Origin: Arcanobacterium pinnipediorum
Lineage (GTDB): Bacteria; Actinomycetota; Actinomycetes; Actinomycetales; Actinomycetaceae
Reading direction: 5' to 3'
DNA: 64,000 nt
Assembly: GCF_023973165.1 (NCBI RefSeq)
Contig: NZ_CP099547.1
Coordinates: 1,302,001-1,366,000, forward strand
Shown: positions 29,055 through 38,470 of the stretch, piece after piece
Numbering within the stretch: position 1 is the stretch's first letter
How the letters are laid out: every line of letters starts with the position of its first letter
The notes under the pieces: generated by a model
What the model was told of the DNA's origin: nothing
Databases searched by the model: none
Seen by the model: only the letters and a program-made list of their open reading frames with translations
Program-made: the position numbers and the translations under genes

Positions 29055-30524
29055 CTATGGTTGAGTTGTGGCGTAGCGGGGTGTGCCGCTGGGGTTAAGA
29101 TGAAGAATCTGATCGGCGCACGAATCGAGTAGTTCTTCGTCGTGGGTGATAACGACGACGATGTGTCCACTTTGTGCGAGTTGGCTAACCAGTGCGCTAA
29201 TTGCATGTAACTGCCGGTAATCCACACCCGATGTCGGTTCATCGAAGATAACGAGTCGACGTTGGGTTGCTAACGCGGCTGCGATAACCAGGCGTTGCTT
29301 TTGTCCACCAGATAGGCTCAGCGGATGGCGGTGTTCGAAGGGCAACAAGTCGAGCTGTGCCAGTAAACTTTCAGCTTCGACCTCGCCGCTACTACCTAAC
29401 GTAACTTCTTTAATGACGCTGTCTGCAAAGAGTTGGCGATGGACGTCTTGCATGACAATCGAGCTATTGGCAGATAATGCATGCGCGGAACGGGCGTGCC
29501 CATCGAGATATATATCGCCCGATTGTGGTTTTAGTAGACCACACAGCAAGCGTGCTAATGTTGTTTTCCCAGCGCCGTTAGCACCGGTTAACGCCGTTAT
29601 TTTTCCGGCGTGCAAATCGGCACTAAAATCGGTAAAGACTTCATGTCCGGGATAGGAAAAGTTGAGATTTCGTAACGAAATACCAGAGTCGAGTGGGGGT
29701 TGGTTTCTTACCGCACTTACGCTTTCAACACTGGCACTGCCATCGCTTTGGGGTAGATCTAAAACACGTAGTCCACGACGGCGGCGTTCGTCGTCGTCGA
29801 AGGAAAAGAAGGTTCGCCCATCGATGATTTCTGGGTCGCAACCGGGGTGAAAATACACTACTTGGTCTACGAGGTCACGCAAGAAATACAGCCGATGTTC
29901 GGCGATAACAATCGTTTTTCCAGCAGCTTTTTGCCGCTGTAACACTTTCGAAAAACTATCAATGGCTTGCGGGCTGAGGTTTGAGGTGGGCTCGTCGAAG
30001 AGTAAAACTGGCACTGCGGCTGCCAGGCCACATGCCTGGGCTACTGACTGTAGTTGCCCACCTGAAAGCGTATGCAGATTTCGTTCCAGTAAGTGGTGTG
30101 TGCCGGTTTCTTTGGCAGCATCGATACATCTGCCCCACAGCAGGTGTGCCGGTACTTGATAGTTTTCACCGGCATAGGCAATTTCGGATAGAACGTGCCC
30201 AGTGAAAAACTGCGAGCGCGGATTTTGGAACACGGTCGCACTCGTTTTGCCGATCTGTGTTAAATCGAGGTCATCGACGTCGTGCCCACTAACCGTTACG
30301 CTTCCGCCCATGTGCCCGGGTTGGAGTTGCGGGATCAAGCCGTTGATCATTTTTAGCGCGGTGGATTTCCCACTCCCCGATGGCCCGCAAAATAATGTGC
30401 AACTTCCCGCTGGTATTTGCAGATTCAGATGTTGAAAGACGAAGGAGGGGCGCTGGCCGGGTGGGGCTGGGTAGGCAAAGCAGACCTCGTCAAACCGTAT
30501 TTCACCTAAGACGTGCCTAGTCAT
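29055..30524 (-). CDS. ECF transporter double ATPase (EcfA1-EcfA2 fusion type)
   Basis: 489 aa with two ABC ATPase domains in tandem. Domain 1 (about 8-230): Walker A GPSGSGKS at 47-54, signature LSGGQLQS, Walker B VLLFDEP. Domain 2 (about 255-480): Walker A GANGAGKT, signature LSGGQKQR, Walker B LVIFDEP. The tandem form supplies both ATPases of an energy-coupling factor module. ATG 30524 forms an ATGA overlap with the EcfT stop and follows TAGGA. The longer frame upstream (19 codons) overlaps EcfT and is rejected. Confidence 0.92.
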   Translation of the reverse strand: MTRHVLGEIRFDEVCFAYPAPPGQRPSFVFQHLNLQIPAGSCTLFCGPSGSGKSTALKMINGLIPQLQPGHMGGSVTVSGHDVDDLDLTQIGKTSATVFQNPRSQFFTGHVLSEIAYAGENYQVPAHLLWGRCIDAAKETGTHHLLERNLHTLSGGQLQSVAQACGLAAAVPVLLFDEPTSNLSPQAIDSFSKVLQRQKAAGKTIVIAEHRLYFLRDLVDQVVYFHPGCDPEIIDGRTFFSFDDDERRRRGLRVLDLPQSDGSASVESVSAVRNQPPLDSGISLRNLNFSYPGHEVFTDFSADLHAGKITALTGANGAGKTTLARLLCGLLKPQSGDIYLDGHARSAHALSANSSIVMQDVHRQLFADSVIKEVTLGSSGEVEAESLLAQLDLLPFEHRHPLSLSGGQKQRLVIAAALATQRRLVIFDEPTSGVDYRQLHAISALVSQLAQSGHIVVVITHDEELLDSCADQILHLNPSGTPRYATTQP

Positions 30525-31330
30525 CGCGCTGGTCCTAGCAGATGTGCAACATTTAGTAGGTCCTCGCCAGTTGGGTTCCAAAGCCGCAACGCAATATAGC
30601 TTAGGGTCACAGCTATGATGAGTGCGTCTGGGAGCCGAAATCGGGTTGGGTAGAGCGGCATTGGGCGCTCGTTAGAGCCTAGACCTCGGATCACTGCGGA
30701 GGCAGTAAGATCGTCTGCGATCCGCACGACGCCGGCTAGCAAGGGAACGATGAGGTATTGGACTGTTCGTGTTGGGTGGCCAATGACGTCTATCCCCATG
30801 AGGTTTATTCCGCGCAGTTTCATTGCTTCTTGGATCGCTTTGAACTCGGTCAAAATTGTTGGGATGAAACGTATCATTACTAACATTGCCGAAACGAAGC
30901 TGGCTGGGATATGTAGCGCGCGCAGCGCTGCCCCCAGCTCAGAGGTACTTATGGAGTAGATTGCATAAATGCCTATCGTTGCTGTCAGCACGAAACGTGA
31001 CATCCAAAAGCTTAGCCCTACCAAAAAAGCTATAACTGTGTGAGCACCGAGAAAACCACCGTAGTAAGTAAAAAGAAGAAATCCGCTCTCTAGGACTAGG
31101 AATCGGATAACGCCGGTGAGGGTTCCTACACTTGCAAACAACACCCCGACTATGGCAGTTGCTACCACCAACACCGGAGCACTGGCGCCGCCAAAAACGG
31201 TGACGTTAATAGCTAAAACGACTGCCAGAGTTGTGCGGGGATCATTTTTTGCATAACGAACCGGTTTCCACGAAGTGCTGATCTGGGCTCGTTGGCACTG
31301 AGGAGGTAAGTGTGAAATCGTGGTCTGCAC
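30521..31330 (-). CDS. ECF transporter transmembrane protein EcfT
   Basis: 269 aa, hydrophobic helices across residues 30-125 and 235-260. The cytosolic coupling helices carry the family LRG/IRG motifs (AMKLRGINL and AVIRGLGSN). GTG start with GAGGATAAGACG upstream, 14 nt after the S-component stop. It couples the ATPases to the S component in the membrane. Confidence 0.92.
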   Translation of the reverse strand: MQTTISHLPPQCQRAQISTSWKPVRYAKNDPRTTLAVVLAINVTVFGGASAPVLVVATAIVGVLFASVGTLTGVIRFLVLESGFLLFTYYGGFLGAHTVIAFLVGLSFWMSRFVLTATIGIYAIYSISTSELGAALRALHIPASFVSAMLVMIRFIPTILTEFKAIQEAMKLRGINLMGIDVIGHPTRTVQYLIVPLLAGVVRIADDLTASAVIRGLGSNERPMPLYPTRFRLPDALIIAVTLSYIALRLWNPTGEDLLNVAHLLGPAR

Positions 31331-31344
31331 CGTCTTATCCTCAT

Positions 31345-31965
31345 CTAGGCCATACCGGCTTTAGCAAAGTTTTTCCGCAGGATTATCGTCCCTATCCAGC
31401 CACCGAGCAGCGAGACGAAGAAATTAATGATGCAAAAGACGACGATAATTTTCGGCGTGAAGAGTGTTTGCATCTGGTTCGCGTATTGTTGCCCCATTTG
31501 TAGCGCGACATCAGCAAAGTAGGCATCTGAACTATAGAAGATTGGCAACCATGCACCGATATACCACTGTTGCAAGATCGCATAGGCGAAGATGTTCTTC
31601 GTTTCATTAGTGTAGCTACCTGACTTGGCAACTAGATCAGCTAGGAATGAGGTTAGTATTGTGAAAATTAGCGTGGTCCATGCATGTCCGGTGAGCATCA
31701 TTAACAAACCAACGATGATACCCAAGATGGTGAGCGCGCCAAATGAGCGAATTTTATTCAGCATCAAAATAATCACTGCGCCTTCTATTAAGAAAGACAG
31801 TGGCGCAGAAACAAACATAAATTGTGGGCCGAATAATCCCAGCATGCCTAGGGCGAAGAAAATAACGAAGTAGATAGCAGTAAATACTCCGATGTAGACG
31901 ATTTTTTGCGCAGTTGTACCCGATGCGGAACGAGTGCGTAGCTTGGGTATTTCTTGGTTGGACAT
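31345..31965 (-). CDS. ECF transporter S component, MptD/Trep_Strep-like
   Basis: 206 aa, five to six hydrophobic helices, the size of an ECF substrate-capture subunit. It resembles the MptD or Trep_Strep S-component groups, which occur in iron- or heme-related clusters. The ORF extends ten codons upstream; ATG 31965 is chosen because GAAAGG stands 7 nt before it. First gene after the iron box at 31998-32016, and head of a seven-gene minus-strand cassette. Confidence 0.88.
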   Translation of the reverse strand: MSNQEIPKLRTRSASGTTAQKIVYIGVFTAIYFVIFFALGMLGLFGPQFMFVSAPLSFLIEGAVIILMLNKIRSFGALTILGIIVGLLMMLTGHAWTTLIFTILTSFLADLVAKSGSYTNETKNIFAYAILQQWYIGAWLPIFYSSDAYFADVALQMGQQYANQMQTLFTPKIIVVFCIINFFVSLLGGWIGTIILRKNFAKAGMA

Positions 31966-31997
31966 AGCAAACCTTTCACACTGAACAACATTCACAA

Positions 31998-32016
31998 TTA
32001 GGTTAGCATACCCTAA
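31998..32016. promoter_or_regulatory. DtxR/IdeR-type iron box
   Basis: TTAGGTTAGCATACCCTAA matches the actinobacterial iron box (TTAGGTTAGSCTAACCTAA) at 17 of 19 positions, with AGGT/CCCT half-sites at the correct spacing. It is 33 nt upstream of the S-component ATG and overlaps a plausible -10 (TATGCT on the minus strand). Binding by an Fe2+-loaded DtxR-like repressor would shut off the cassette when iron is plentiful. Confidence 0.82.
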
Positions 32017-32075
32017 CCATGAACGCTATTAGCTATATCCAATCAGGTCATTTATATTCGCTGCGCCTTGTTAAG

Positions 32076-32113
32076 TGGGCGAGGTGATAACTACCTAGTT
32101 ACCACCTCGCCCA
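32076..32113 (-). terminator. 17-bp hairpin after the pst operon
   Basis: Arms 32076-32092 and 32097-32113 pair over 17 positions on the minus strand with one G-U. Loop of 4 nt. It lies 24 nt after the pstB stop, separating pst from the iron-box promoter. No clear T-run. Confidence 0.75.
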
Positions 32114-32137
32114 GCCGCTGCGCTCAAAACCCAAACC

Positions 32138-32917
<780 letters not shown>

Positions 32918-32964
32918 GGCTAGTCCCTTCATTCATGGCAATGCCACTCGTCATAGAAAAATAA

Positions 32965-34047
32965 TTAAGCGATTCCTTTAGGCGCGAACCGTTTGGCGAT
33001 CCAGCGCGCAAAGAGATTAAGGAGTAATACGATGCCGATCAAAATTAGTGCGCCAGCCCAGGCCGTAACTTGGTGGCCTTTGGTGTACTCGTTATAGACA
33101 TAAACTGGCAAGGTGAGCATCTGGCCTTCGAACATGTTGAGGTTGTAGGAATCTGTGGTTCCGGCAGTGATTAACAACGGAGCTGATTCGCCGATGATGC
33201 GCGCAATCGCGATCACGATTCCTGAAACAATACCCGATACCGCAGTGCGTAGCACCACCCGAACAATCGTTGCCGCTTTAGAAACTCCCAGAGCATATGA
33301 TGCTTCGCGTAGCTCATTGGGAACGAGTTGCAACATTTCTTGAGTATTGCGAACTACGAGCGGAGTCATTAAAACAACTAACGCTATTGCCCCCATGAAA
33401 CCAGACTTAAACTGAGCTTGACCAAACAAGTGCTGATTGAGAATCGGAATGAGTGCTGCGGCAAACAGACCGGCAACAATGGATGGAATACCGGTCATGA
33501 CGTCAACCAAAAAAGTGATGATTTTTGCGAACGTGCCTCGGCCATATTCCACTAAATACACTGCAGTGAGCACACCGAAGGGTATGGATATTAATGCAGC
33601 CATGCCAGTTATTAGCAAAGTACCAATAATCGCATGCCCAGCGCCAACCACCGTCTCGGCATTGGACGAGCCGAACGTGGTGTGGGTGAAGAATCCACTT
33701 TGAACCATGCGGCTCCAGCCATGTGAGGTCACAGTGTAGAGCAACGAGATCAGCGGGATAACAGCCATCACGAACGCGCCCACAATAACGTTGGTAGCTA
33801 GGCGGTTTTTACCATAACGCCGCCCTTCAACTGCGAAACCAAAGATGGCTGATAAAATCAAGAAGATCAGCGCAGCAATCAGTCCAGCTACTACGATATC
33901 TGGCTGCTCTTTGCCAATGACAAAGACGAATAAGGATATAACTAGGGCCGCGCCGCCAGCGGCGATGTTGAACCACTTTGGCAGATAGCGCTGTTGACGC
34001 GATGCGAATGTCTCGGGCATGAGATCGGTTGATGAAAAGGTACTCAT
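32965..34047 (-). CDS. pstA: Phosphate ABC transporter permease
   Basis: 360 aa, six or more transmembrane helices. The N-terminal region (to about 120) carries extra hydrophobic segments compared with minimal PstA. The coupling loop is seen around VVRNTQEMLQLVPNELREAS (about residues 229-248). ATGA overlap with pstC and AGGAGC upstream give strong coupling. Forms the channel with PstC. Confidence 0.94.
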   Translation of the reverse strand: MSTFSSTDLMPETFASRQQRYLPKWFNIAAGGAALVISLFVFVIGKEQPDIVVAGLIAALIFLILSAIFGFAVEGRRYGKNRLATNVIVGAFVMAVIPLISLLYTVTSHGWSRMVQSGFFTHTTFGSSNAETVVGAGHAIIGTLLITGMAALISIPFGVLTAVYLVEYGRGTFAKIITFLVDVMTGIPSIVAGLFAAALIPILNQHLFGQAQFKSGFMGAIALVVLMTPLVVRNTQEMLQLVPNELREASYALGVSKAATIVRVVLRTAVSGIVSGIVIAIARIIGESAPLLITAGTTDSYNLNMFEGQMLTLPVYVYNEYTKGHQVTAWAGALILIGIVLLLNLFARWIAKRFAPKGIA

Positions 34048-35180
34048 GCGTTAGCTCCTGAAAACTCTGCGTAGCGGCTGACAATGGCACGAGCCACGAA
34101 ATTGACGAGGAAAGTAATAATAAACAAGATAAAGCCGAGAGCGACAAGGAAGTCAGATGAGAGTCCAGACGATTCTGGGAACCGCAAGGCGATCTGTGAG
34201 GCAATTGTGGAGTGTTGGCCTGGTTGGAAGATCTTGAAGTTGATCATCAAACCCGGGGAAAGAACCATGAGCAATGCCATTGTTTCGCCCAGCGCACGAC
34301 CAAAGCCAAGCATGGTGGCCGAAACGATACCGGAGCGGCCGTGCGGAAGAACAACCATTTTGATCATTTCATATCGGGTAGCTCCCAAGGCGAGGGATGC
34401 TTCTTCTAACAATCGCGGAGATTGAAGGAATACTTCACGGCACAGCGAGGTGATGATTGGCAAAATCATCACTGCTAAGATCACTCCACCCATCATGATG
34501 TTACGTGCTGGTGGTACAAAAACTAAGGCGTCGGGCTGCAACGGCCACCACGAAAAGTTTTGCGCCAGTGTAGAAAAACCAGGTAGTCCCCCGCTCCAGA
34601 CTTCTTGGCCGTCAACGATCTGTTTCGTACCGGAGATGAATTCAAAAACTGGGGTCAACGACGTCGCTATCGAGGTAAAAATAGGTCGCAATAGGGGTTC
34701 TAAGGTCCACATTCCCCACAACCCAAACACCACGGACGGGATGGCTGCCAACAAGTCAATGATTGAACCGAAGAAAACAGCTAACCGACGTGGGGCGTAG
34801 TGAGAAATAAACAGGGCGATACTTACCGCGAACGGCACCGCAATAATGAGTGCGATGATCGAAGCGAGCATCGTGCCAAACAGGGCAGCTAGGGCAAATT
34901 CCCAAAAATTCTTGCCGCGGGTAAATTCAATGTTTTCGATTATCGTCGACGACGAAGCAAACAGCGCGTTCTTTGAAGACAACAGTAAAAAGATCGCAAC
35001 TGCCGCCAATAAAACGAGAATCATGGCACCTGCGCCACTAGACATCCATCGAAAGATCTTATCCACTTGTGATCCGCGCGCCACCGGTGACCAGATCGCG
35101 TGCGGCCGCGCGTCGCGATCTCTGCCCGCCGTGGTATAGACGGTAGAGATGTCAGTATCAGCTACTGTATGTTTGTCCAC
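34044..35180 (-). CDS. pstC: Phosphate ABC transporter permease
   Basis: 378 aa PstC family member with about six transmembrane helices. The coupling loop (FLQSPRLLEEASLALGATRY) is near residue 255. The longest frame begins at GTG 35210 without a ribosome site; GTG 35180 has GAGGATC upstream and is used. A stable hairpin separates it from pstS. Confidence 0.93.
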   Translation of the reverse strand: MDKHTVADTDISTVYTTAGRDRDARPHAIWSPVARGSQVDKIFRWMSSGAGAMILVLLAAVAIFLLLSSKNALFASSSTIIENIEFTRGKNFWEFALAALFGTMLASIIALIIAVPFAVSIALFISHYAPRRLAVFFGSIIDLLAAIPSVVFGLWGMWTLEPLLRPIFTSIATSLTPVFEFISGTKQIVDGQEVWSGGLPGFSTLAQNFSWWPLQPDALVFVPPARNIMMGGVILAVMILPIITSLCREVFLQSPRLLEEASLALGATRYEMIKMVVLPHGRSGIVSATMLGFGRALGETMALLMVLSPGLMINFKIFQPGQHSTIASQIALRFPESSGLSSDFLVALGFILFIITFLVNFVARAIVSRYAEFSGANA

Positions 35181-35215
35181 TAGATCCTCATTTTCTGTGT
35201 GCCCGCACACGGGCG

Positions 35216-35249
35216 TGATGGACCGGTCGGTTGCCTAACCGGTCCATCA
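35216..35249 (-). terminator. pstS-pstC intergenic hairpin
   Basis: A 12-bp stem (TGATGGACCGGT and its complement) with a 10-nt loop, 9 nt after the pstS stop. No T-tract. A second small hairpin (GCCCG caca CGGGC) follows. Most likely a partial terminator or RNA 3'-end stabiliser that keeps pstS message above that of the membrane genes. Confidence 0.6.
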
Positions 35250-35258
35250 TCGATGATA

Positions 35259-36344
35259 TTAGCCGTTGATAAGCTCGATAGCCTGCATAACCTTGGTGCG
35301 TAACTCATCCGAAATCGGAGCGTTACCACCACTTGATTGCGCCGCGACGTCCTGCCCCTGCGCCGAAGCAACATAGGTAAGGAAGCTCTTAACGTTCTTC
35401 GCAGTTTCTGCCTGATCGTAGTCGGTACACGCTACCAAGTAGGAAACCATCACAATCGGATAGGCTCCAGCAATCGAACCGTCACGCTTGAGATCTACGG
35501 TCAACCGACGTTCGGTAGCGTCAGCGCTAGGGGTTGAACCATCAACAATCTTCGCTGCAGCTTGCGGTGAATAAGGCAAGAACTCTCCGGCTACCTCAAC
35601 TTCAGCCGAACCCAAATCGCCAATCTGGGACGCATCCGCATACGTAATCGCACCCGGAGTGGACTTAACGAGGTTAACCACGCCAGAGGTCTTTTCTGCC
35701 GACTGGGTTCCAGTGCGCGGCCAGGTATCAGATGGTTCATAAGACCACTGACCGCCAGCAGCCTCACTCAGATACTGCTGGAAGTTCTCCGTCGTTCCCG
35801 AATCGTCAGCACGATTAACCGGAATAACTGCTAAATCTGGAAGCTTGACCCCTGGATTGAGCTTAGCGATCTCCTCGTCGTTCCACGAAGTAATTTTCCC
35901 ATCGAAAATATGGGCGATAACCTGTGCTGAAAGCTTCAACGAGTCAATACCTTCTAGGTTGAAAGCTACCGCAATAGGTGAAATATAGAGCGGCAACTCC
36001 AAAGGCTCTGTGCCACAACGTTGCGTGGCTTTTTCCACCTCGTCGGCCTTGAGTATCGAATCGGTACCCGCGTAGGCTACTTGCCCGGAAATAAACTGCT
36101 TGCGGCCAGTGCCTGAACCAGTTGGATCATAATTAACCACGATGCCAGAATCGGTTGTGAAATTATCGCGCCACGCTTGCTGTGCATTAACCTGCGATGA
36201 GGCACCAGAACCATTTAACGACGAGCTTGAAGATGGAGATGGGGAATCCTCAGTAGCATTTTCCGAAGGCCCAGCACATGCGCCTAGACCCAAAGCCAAC
36301 ACTGATAGTAACGCAACGGTTTGAGAACCAGTTTTCTTAGTCAA
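35259..36344 (-). CDS. pstS: Phosphate-binding lipoprotein
   Basis: 361 aa. Signal peptide with lipobox LGAC (Cys23), a Ser/Glu-rich linker, then the PstS fold with phosphate-loop-like segments (GTGRKQF near residue 80; DDSGTTENFQQYL near 175-190). It captures phosphate outside the membrane for PstCAB. First gene of pstSCAB, directly behind the PHO-type repeats. Confidence 0.95.
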   Translation of the reverse strand: MTKKTGSQTVALLSVLALGLGACAGPSENATEDSPSPSSSSSLNGSGASSQVNAQQAWRDNFTTDSGIVVNYDPTGSGTGRKQFISGQVAYAGTDSILKADEVEKATQRCGTEPLELPLYISPIAVAFNLEGIDSLKLSAQVIAHIFDGKITSWNDEEIAKLNPGVKLPDLAVIPVNRADDSGTTENFQQYLSEAAGGQWSYEPSDTWPRTGTQSAEKTSGVVNLVKSTPGAITYADASQIGDLGSAEVEVAGEFLPYSPQAAAKIVDGSTPSADATERRLTVDLKRDGSIAGAYPIVMVSYLVACTDYDQAETAKNVKSFLTYVASAQGQDVAAQSSGGNAPISDELRTKVMQAIELING

Positions 36345-36408
36345 GATTCGTTTCCTTCGATTGACATGTGAGGATCATTTTCCCTCACCTAAAACTCAAT
36401 CTAGTAGG

Positions 36409-36452
36409 TGAATGTAACCGTAGTATTCACGATAGGTTAACAGCGGGTGAAC
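36409..36452 (-). promoter_or_regulatory. PHO box: four tandem 11-bp repeats
   Basis: On the minus strand, units GTTCACCCGCT, GTTAACCTATC, GTGAATACTAC and GGTTACATTCA follow each other without gaps. The first two match the actinobacterial PHO-box direct-repeat type (GTTCACC); the others are weaker. They lie between the RegX3-like gene and pstS, about 65 nt before the pstS ATG, a fitting place for activation by the adjacent response regulator. Confidence 0.7.
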
Positions 36453-36464
36453 ATTACGTAGCTA

Positions 36465-37157
36465 TTATTTGGCAACAAACTTGTATCCCAAACCACGCAC
36501 CGTAATAAGCATGCGCGGCTGGCTGGGTTCCGGCTCAATTTTTGACCGCAATCGCTTGATATGCACATCGAGTGTTTTCGAATCGCCAATATATCCGGCT
36601 CCCCAAATCCGATCAAAGATCTGGGTCCGAGTCAAAACTCGTCCCGCGTTTTCCATCAAGAATTCAAGAAGCTCAAACTCACGCAACGGCATCGAAACTT
36701 CCTGGCCAGCTACACGCACCACATGTGATTGCGGATCAAGAACAACCGAACCTACCGTGATTGCTGCCCCCTCGCCGTCGAGATCAGTCAAAATCGGGGC
36801 GCTACGTCGCAACAAAGCGCGCACTCGTGCCAATAATTCGCGATACGAATACGGCTTAGTAATGTAGTCGTCAGCACCGATTTCTAACCCCACAACTTTG
36901 TCAATCTCAGAATCTTTCGCGCTGACCATAATGATCGGCACATTCGATGTTGATCGGATCTTCCGGCACACTTCAGTTCCCGACAGTTTTGGCAACATAA
37001 CGTCGAGTAACACAAGATCTGGAGAATTGGCGTTGAAAACTTCAAGCGCCTCAATGCCGTCAGCTGCCGTGAGAACAGTGAATTCATCTCGGCGTAGATT
37101 AAATGCCAAAGTTTCGCGTAACGTAAGTTCATCGTCAACAACCAAAATCGTCGTCAT
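36465..37157 (-). CDS. regX3: OmpR-family response regulator, RegX3/PhoP-like
   Basis: 230 aa. Receiver domain (1-120) with acidic pair DDE at 8-10, phospho-acceptor Asp52 (LLDVMLP) and conserved Lys in VSAKD near 102; C-terminal winged helix (about 135-230). ATG 37157 overlaps the kinase stop (ATGA) with AAGGAG upstream; a 33-codon upstream extension is rejected. It would activate the pst operon when phosphate is short. Confidence 0.95.
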   Translation of the reverse strand: MTTILVVDDELTLRETLAFNLRRDEFTVLTAADGIEALEVFNANSPDLVLLDVMLPKLSGTEVCRKIRSTSNVPIIMVSAKDSEIDKVVGLEIGADDYITKPYSYRELLARVRALLRRSAPILTDLDGEGAAITVGSVVLDPQSHVVRVAGQEVSMPLREFELLEFLMENAGRVLTRTQIFDRIWGAGYIGDSKTLDVHIKRLRSKIEPEPSQPRMLITVRGLGYKFVAK

Positions 37158-38323
37158 TCGTTTTCTCCTTCGACGTCGGACTGTACTTCGGGCACACCGT
37201 GGTAGGCACGCGGCAAAATAATGGTAAACGTAGATCCTTGGCGAACTTGGCTCCACAGTTTCACTTCACCGCCATGATCGTGAACGATATGTTTGACGAT
37301 ACTCAAGCCCAATCCGGTTCCACCAGTTTCGCGCGAGCGCGCCTCATCACCGCGATAGAACCGTTCAAAAACACGTTCCTGCGCATGATCTGGTATCCCC
37401 AGCCCGGTGTCAATGACGGCGATAGATACCTGGTTATTCTGCGCTGAGACAACAACTGAAACCCGAGAATAGGGATGGGAATAGCGCACGGCGTTATCGA
37501 CTAAGTTGCGCACCGCGGTGATGAGCAACAGTTCATCGCCAACAATTTCTAAGCCCGACTGCCCGCCAGAAATCAGTTCGATGTGGCGCGCTTGGGCCTC
37601 AACCTCAGTTCGTCGCAAAGCTTCGGCGACGACGGCGTCAACCGAAACGAGTTGCGGATCGGTTAGGGCGTCGGACTCTTGGAGGCGCGAGAGCTGGATG
37701 ATCTCTTGGACAAGCTGAGACAAACGATCTGATTCTGCTTCGAGCGACGTGGCGAAATGTCGCACTTGTTGGGCATCATCACTCACAGTTCCAATTGTTT
37801 CCGCAAGTAACTTTATCCCGCCGATAGGTGTTTTAAGTTCGTGGGAAATATTGGAAACAAAATCGCGCCGGGTTTCTTCGAGGCGCAGTTTTTCGGTATG
37901 GTCTTCAAACAACACCACAACGCGATCCGAGGACGCTTTAGCTACCCGAACCCATATTCGCCGTGGCCGTCTATGGCGGTTTCGCACACTGACCATATCG
38001 AATTCAACGTCCTTGGCCTGCCCGGTATGGAAAACATCAGAAACAATGGTTGCCAGATTTGGGCGCAATACCCCCTCCTGGATCATTCCGAAGTTAGTTG
38101 CTAGCTGTGAAGCTCGAATAATGTTGTTATCTGAGTCCAGTAGGATAAATGATTCAGGCAACGTATCGAGAATGAGCATGACGTGCTCTTCGGTGGTATT
38201 TTTCAAATCGGTGAGTTCTTGGCGCTCGCGATATCGGCGTAGGCGCAACTCAGTTAACCAGATACCGCCGATTATGGCAGCTCCAAGGATAAGCCCGAGC
38301 CCAAACGTCAGTGCATCTTGCAT
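37154..38323 (-). CDS. senX3: Sensor histidine kinase, SenX3/PhoR-like
   Basis: 389 aa. One clear N-terminal membrane helix (about 6-23), a PAS-like region (50-145), HisKA box with phospho-acceptor His161 (SHELKTPIGG), then HATPase motifs NLVDNAVRYS, DTGLGIP and GGTGLGLSIVKH. It phosphorylates the RegX3-like partner encoded next. No extracellular sensing domain is seen, as in SenX3, where phosphate status is relayed through the Pst system and PhoU. Confidence 0.94.
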   Translation of the reverse strand: MQDALTFGLGLILGAAIIGGIWLTELRLRRYRERQELTDLKNTTEEHVMLILDTLPESFILLDSDNNIIRASQLATNFGMIQEGVLRPNLATIVSDVFHTGQAKDVEFDMVSVRNRHRRPRRIWVRVAKASSDRVVVLFEDHTEKLRLEETRRDFVSNISHELKTPIGGIKLLAETIGTVSDDAQQVRHFATSLEAESDRLSQLVQEIIQLSRLQESDALTDPQLVSVDAVVAEALRRTEVEAQARHIELISGGQSGLEIVGDELLLITAVRNLVDNAVRYSHPYSRVSVVVSAQNNQVSIAVIDTGLGIPDHAQERVFERFYRGDEARSRETGGTGLGLSIVKHIVHDHGGEVKLWSQVRQGSTFTIILPRAYHGVPEVQSDVEGENE

Positions 38324-38470
38324 ACCTCCACCCTATCGGTGATACGGCCTAGAAACGAGTTGTATATAATTTTGACACCTGCTGTTAACCTTCAGAAGGG
38401 TAAAAATTAACACAAATGTGTTTTACTTCTATGGAGACAGCCCTGTTATACCCACAATTGAGGAGACCTT

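Noticed and set aside
37749..38342. 197-codon plus-strand frame
   Set aside because: Antisense to the senX3-like kinase; Ser/Arg-rich shadow without a ribosome site.
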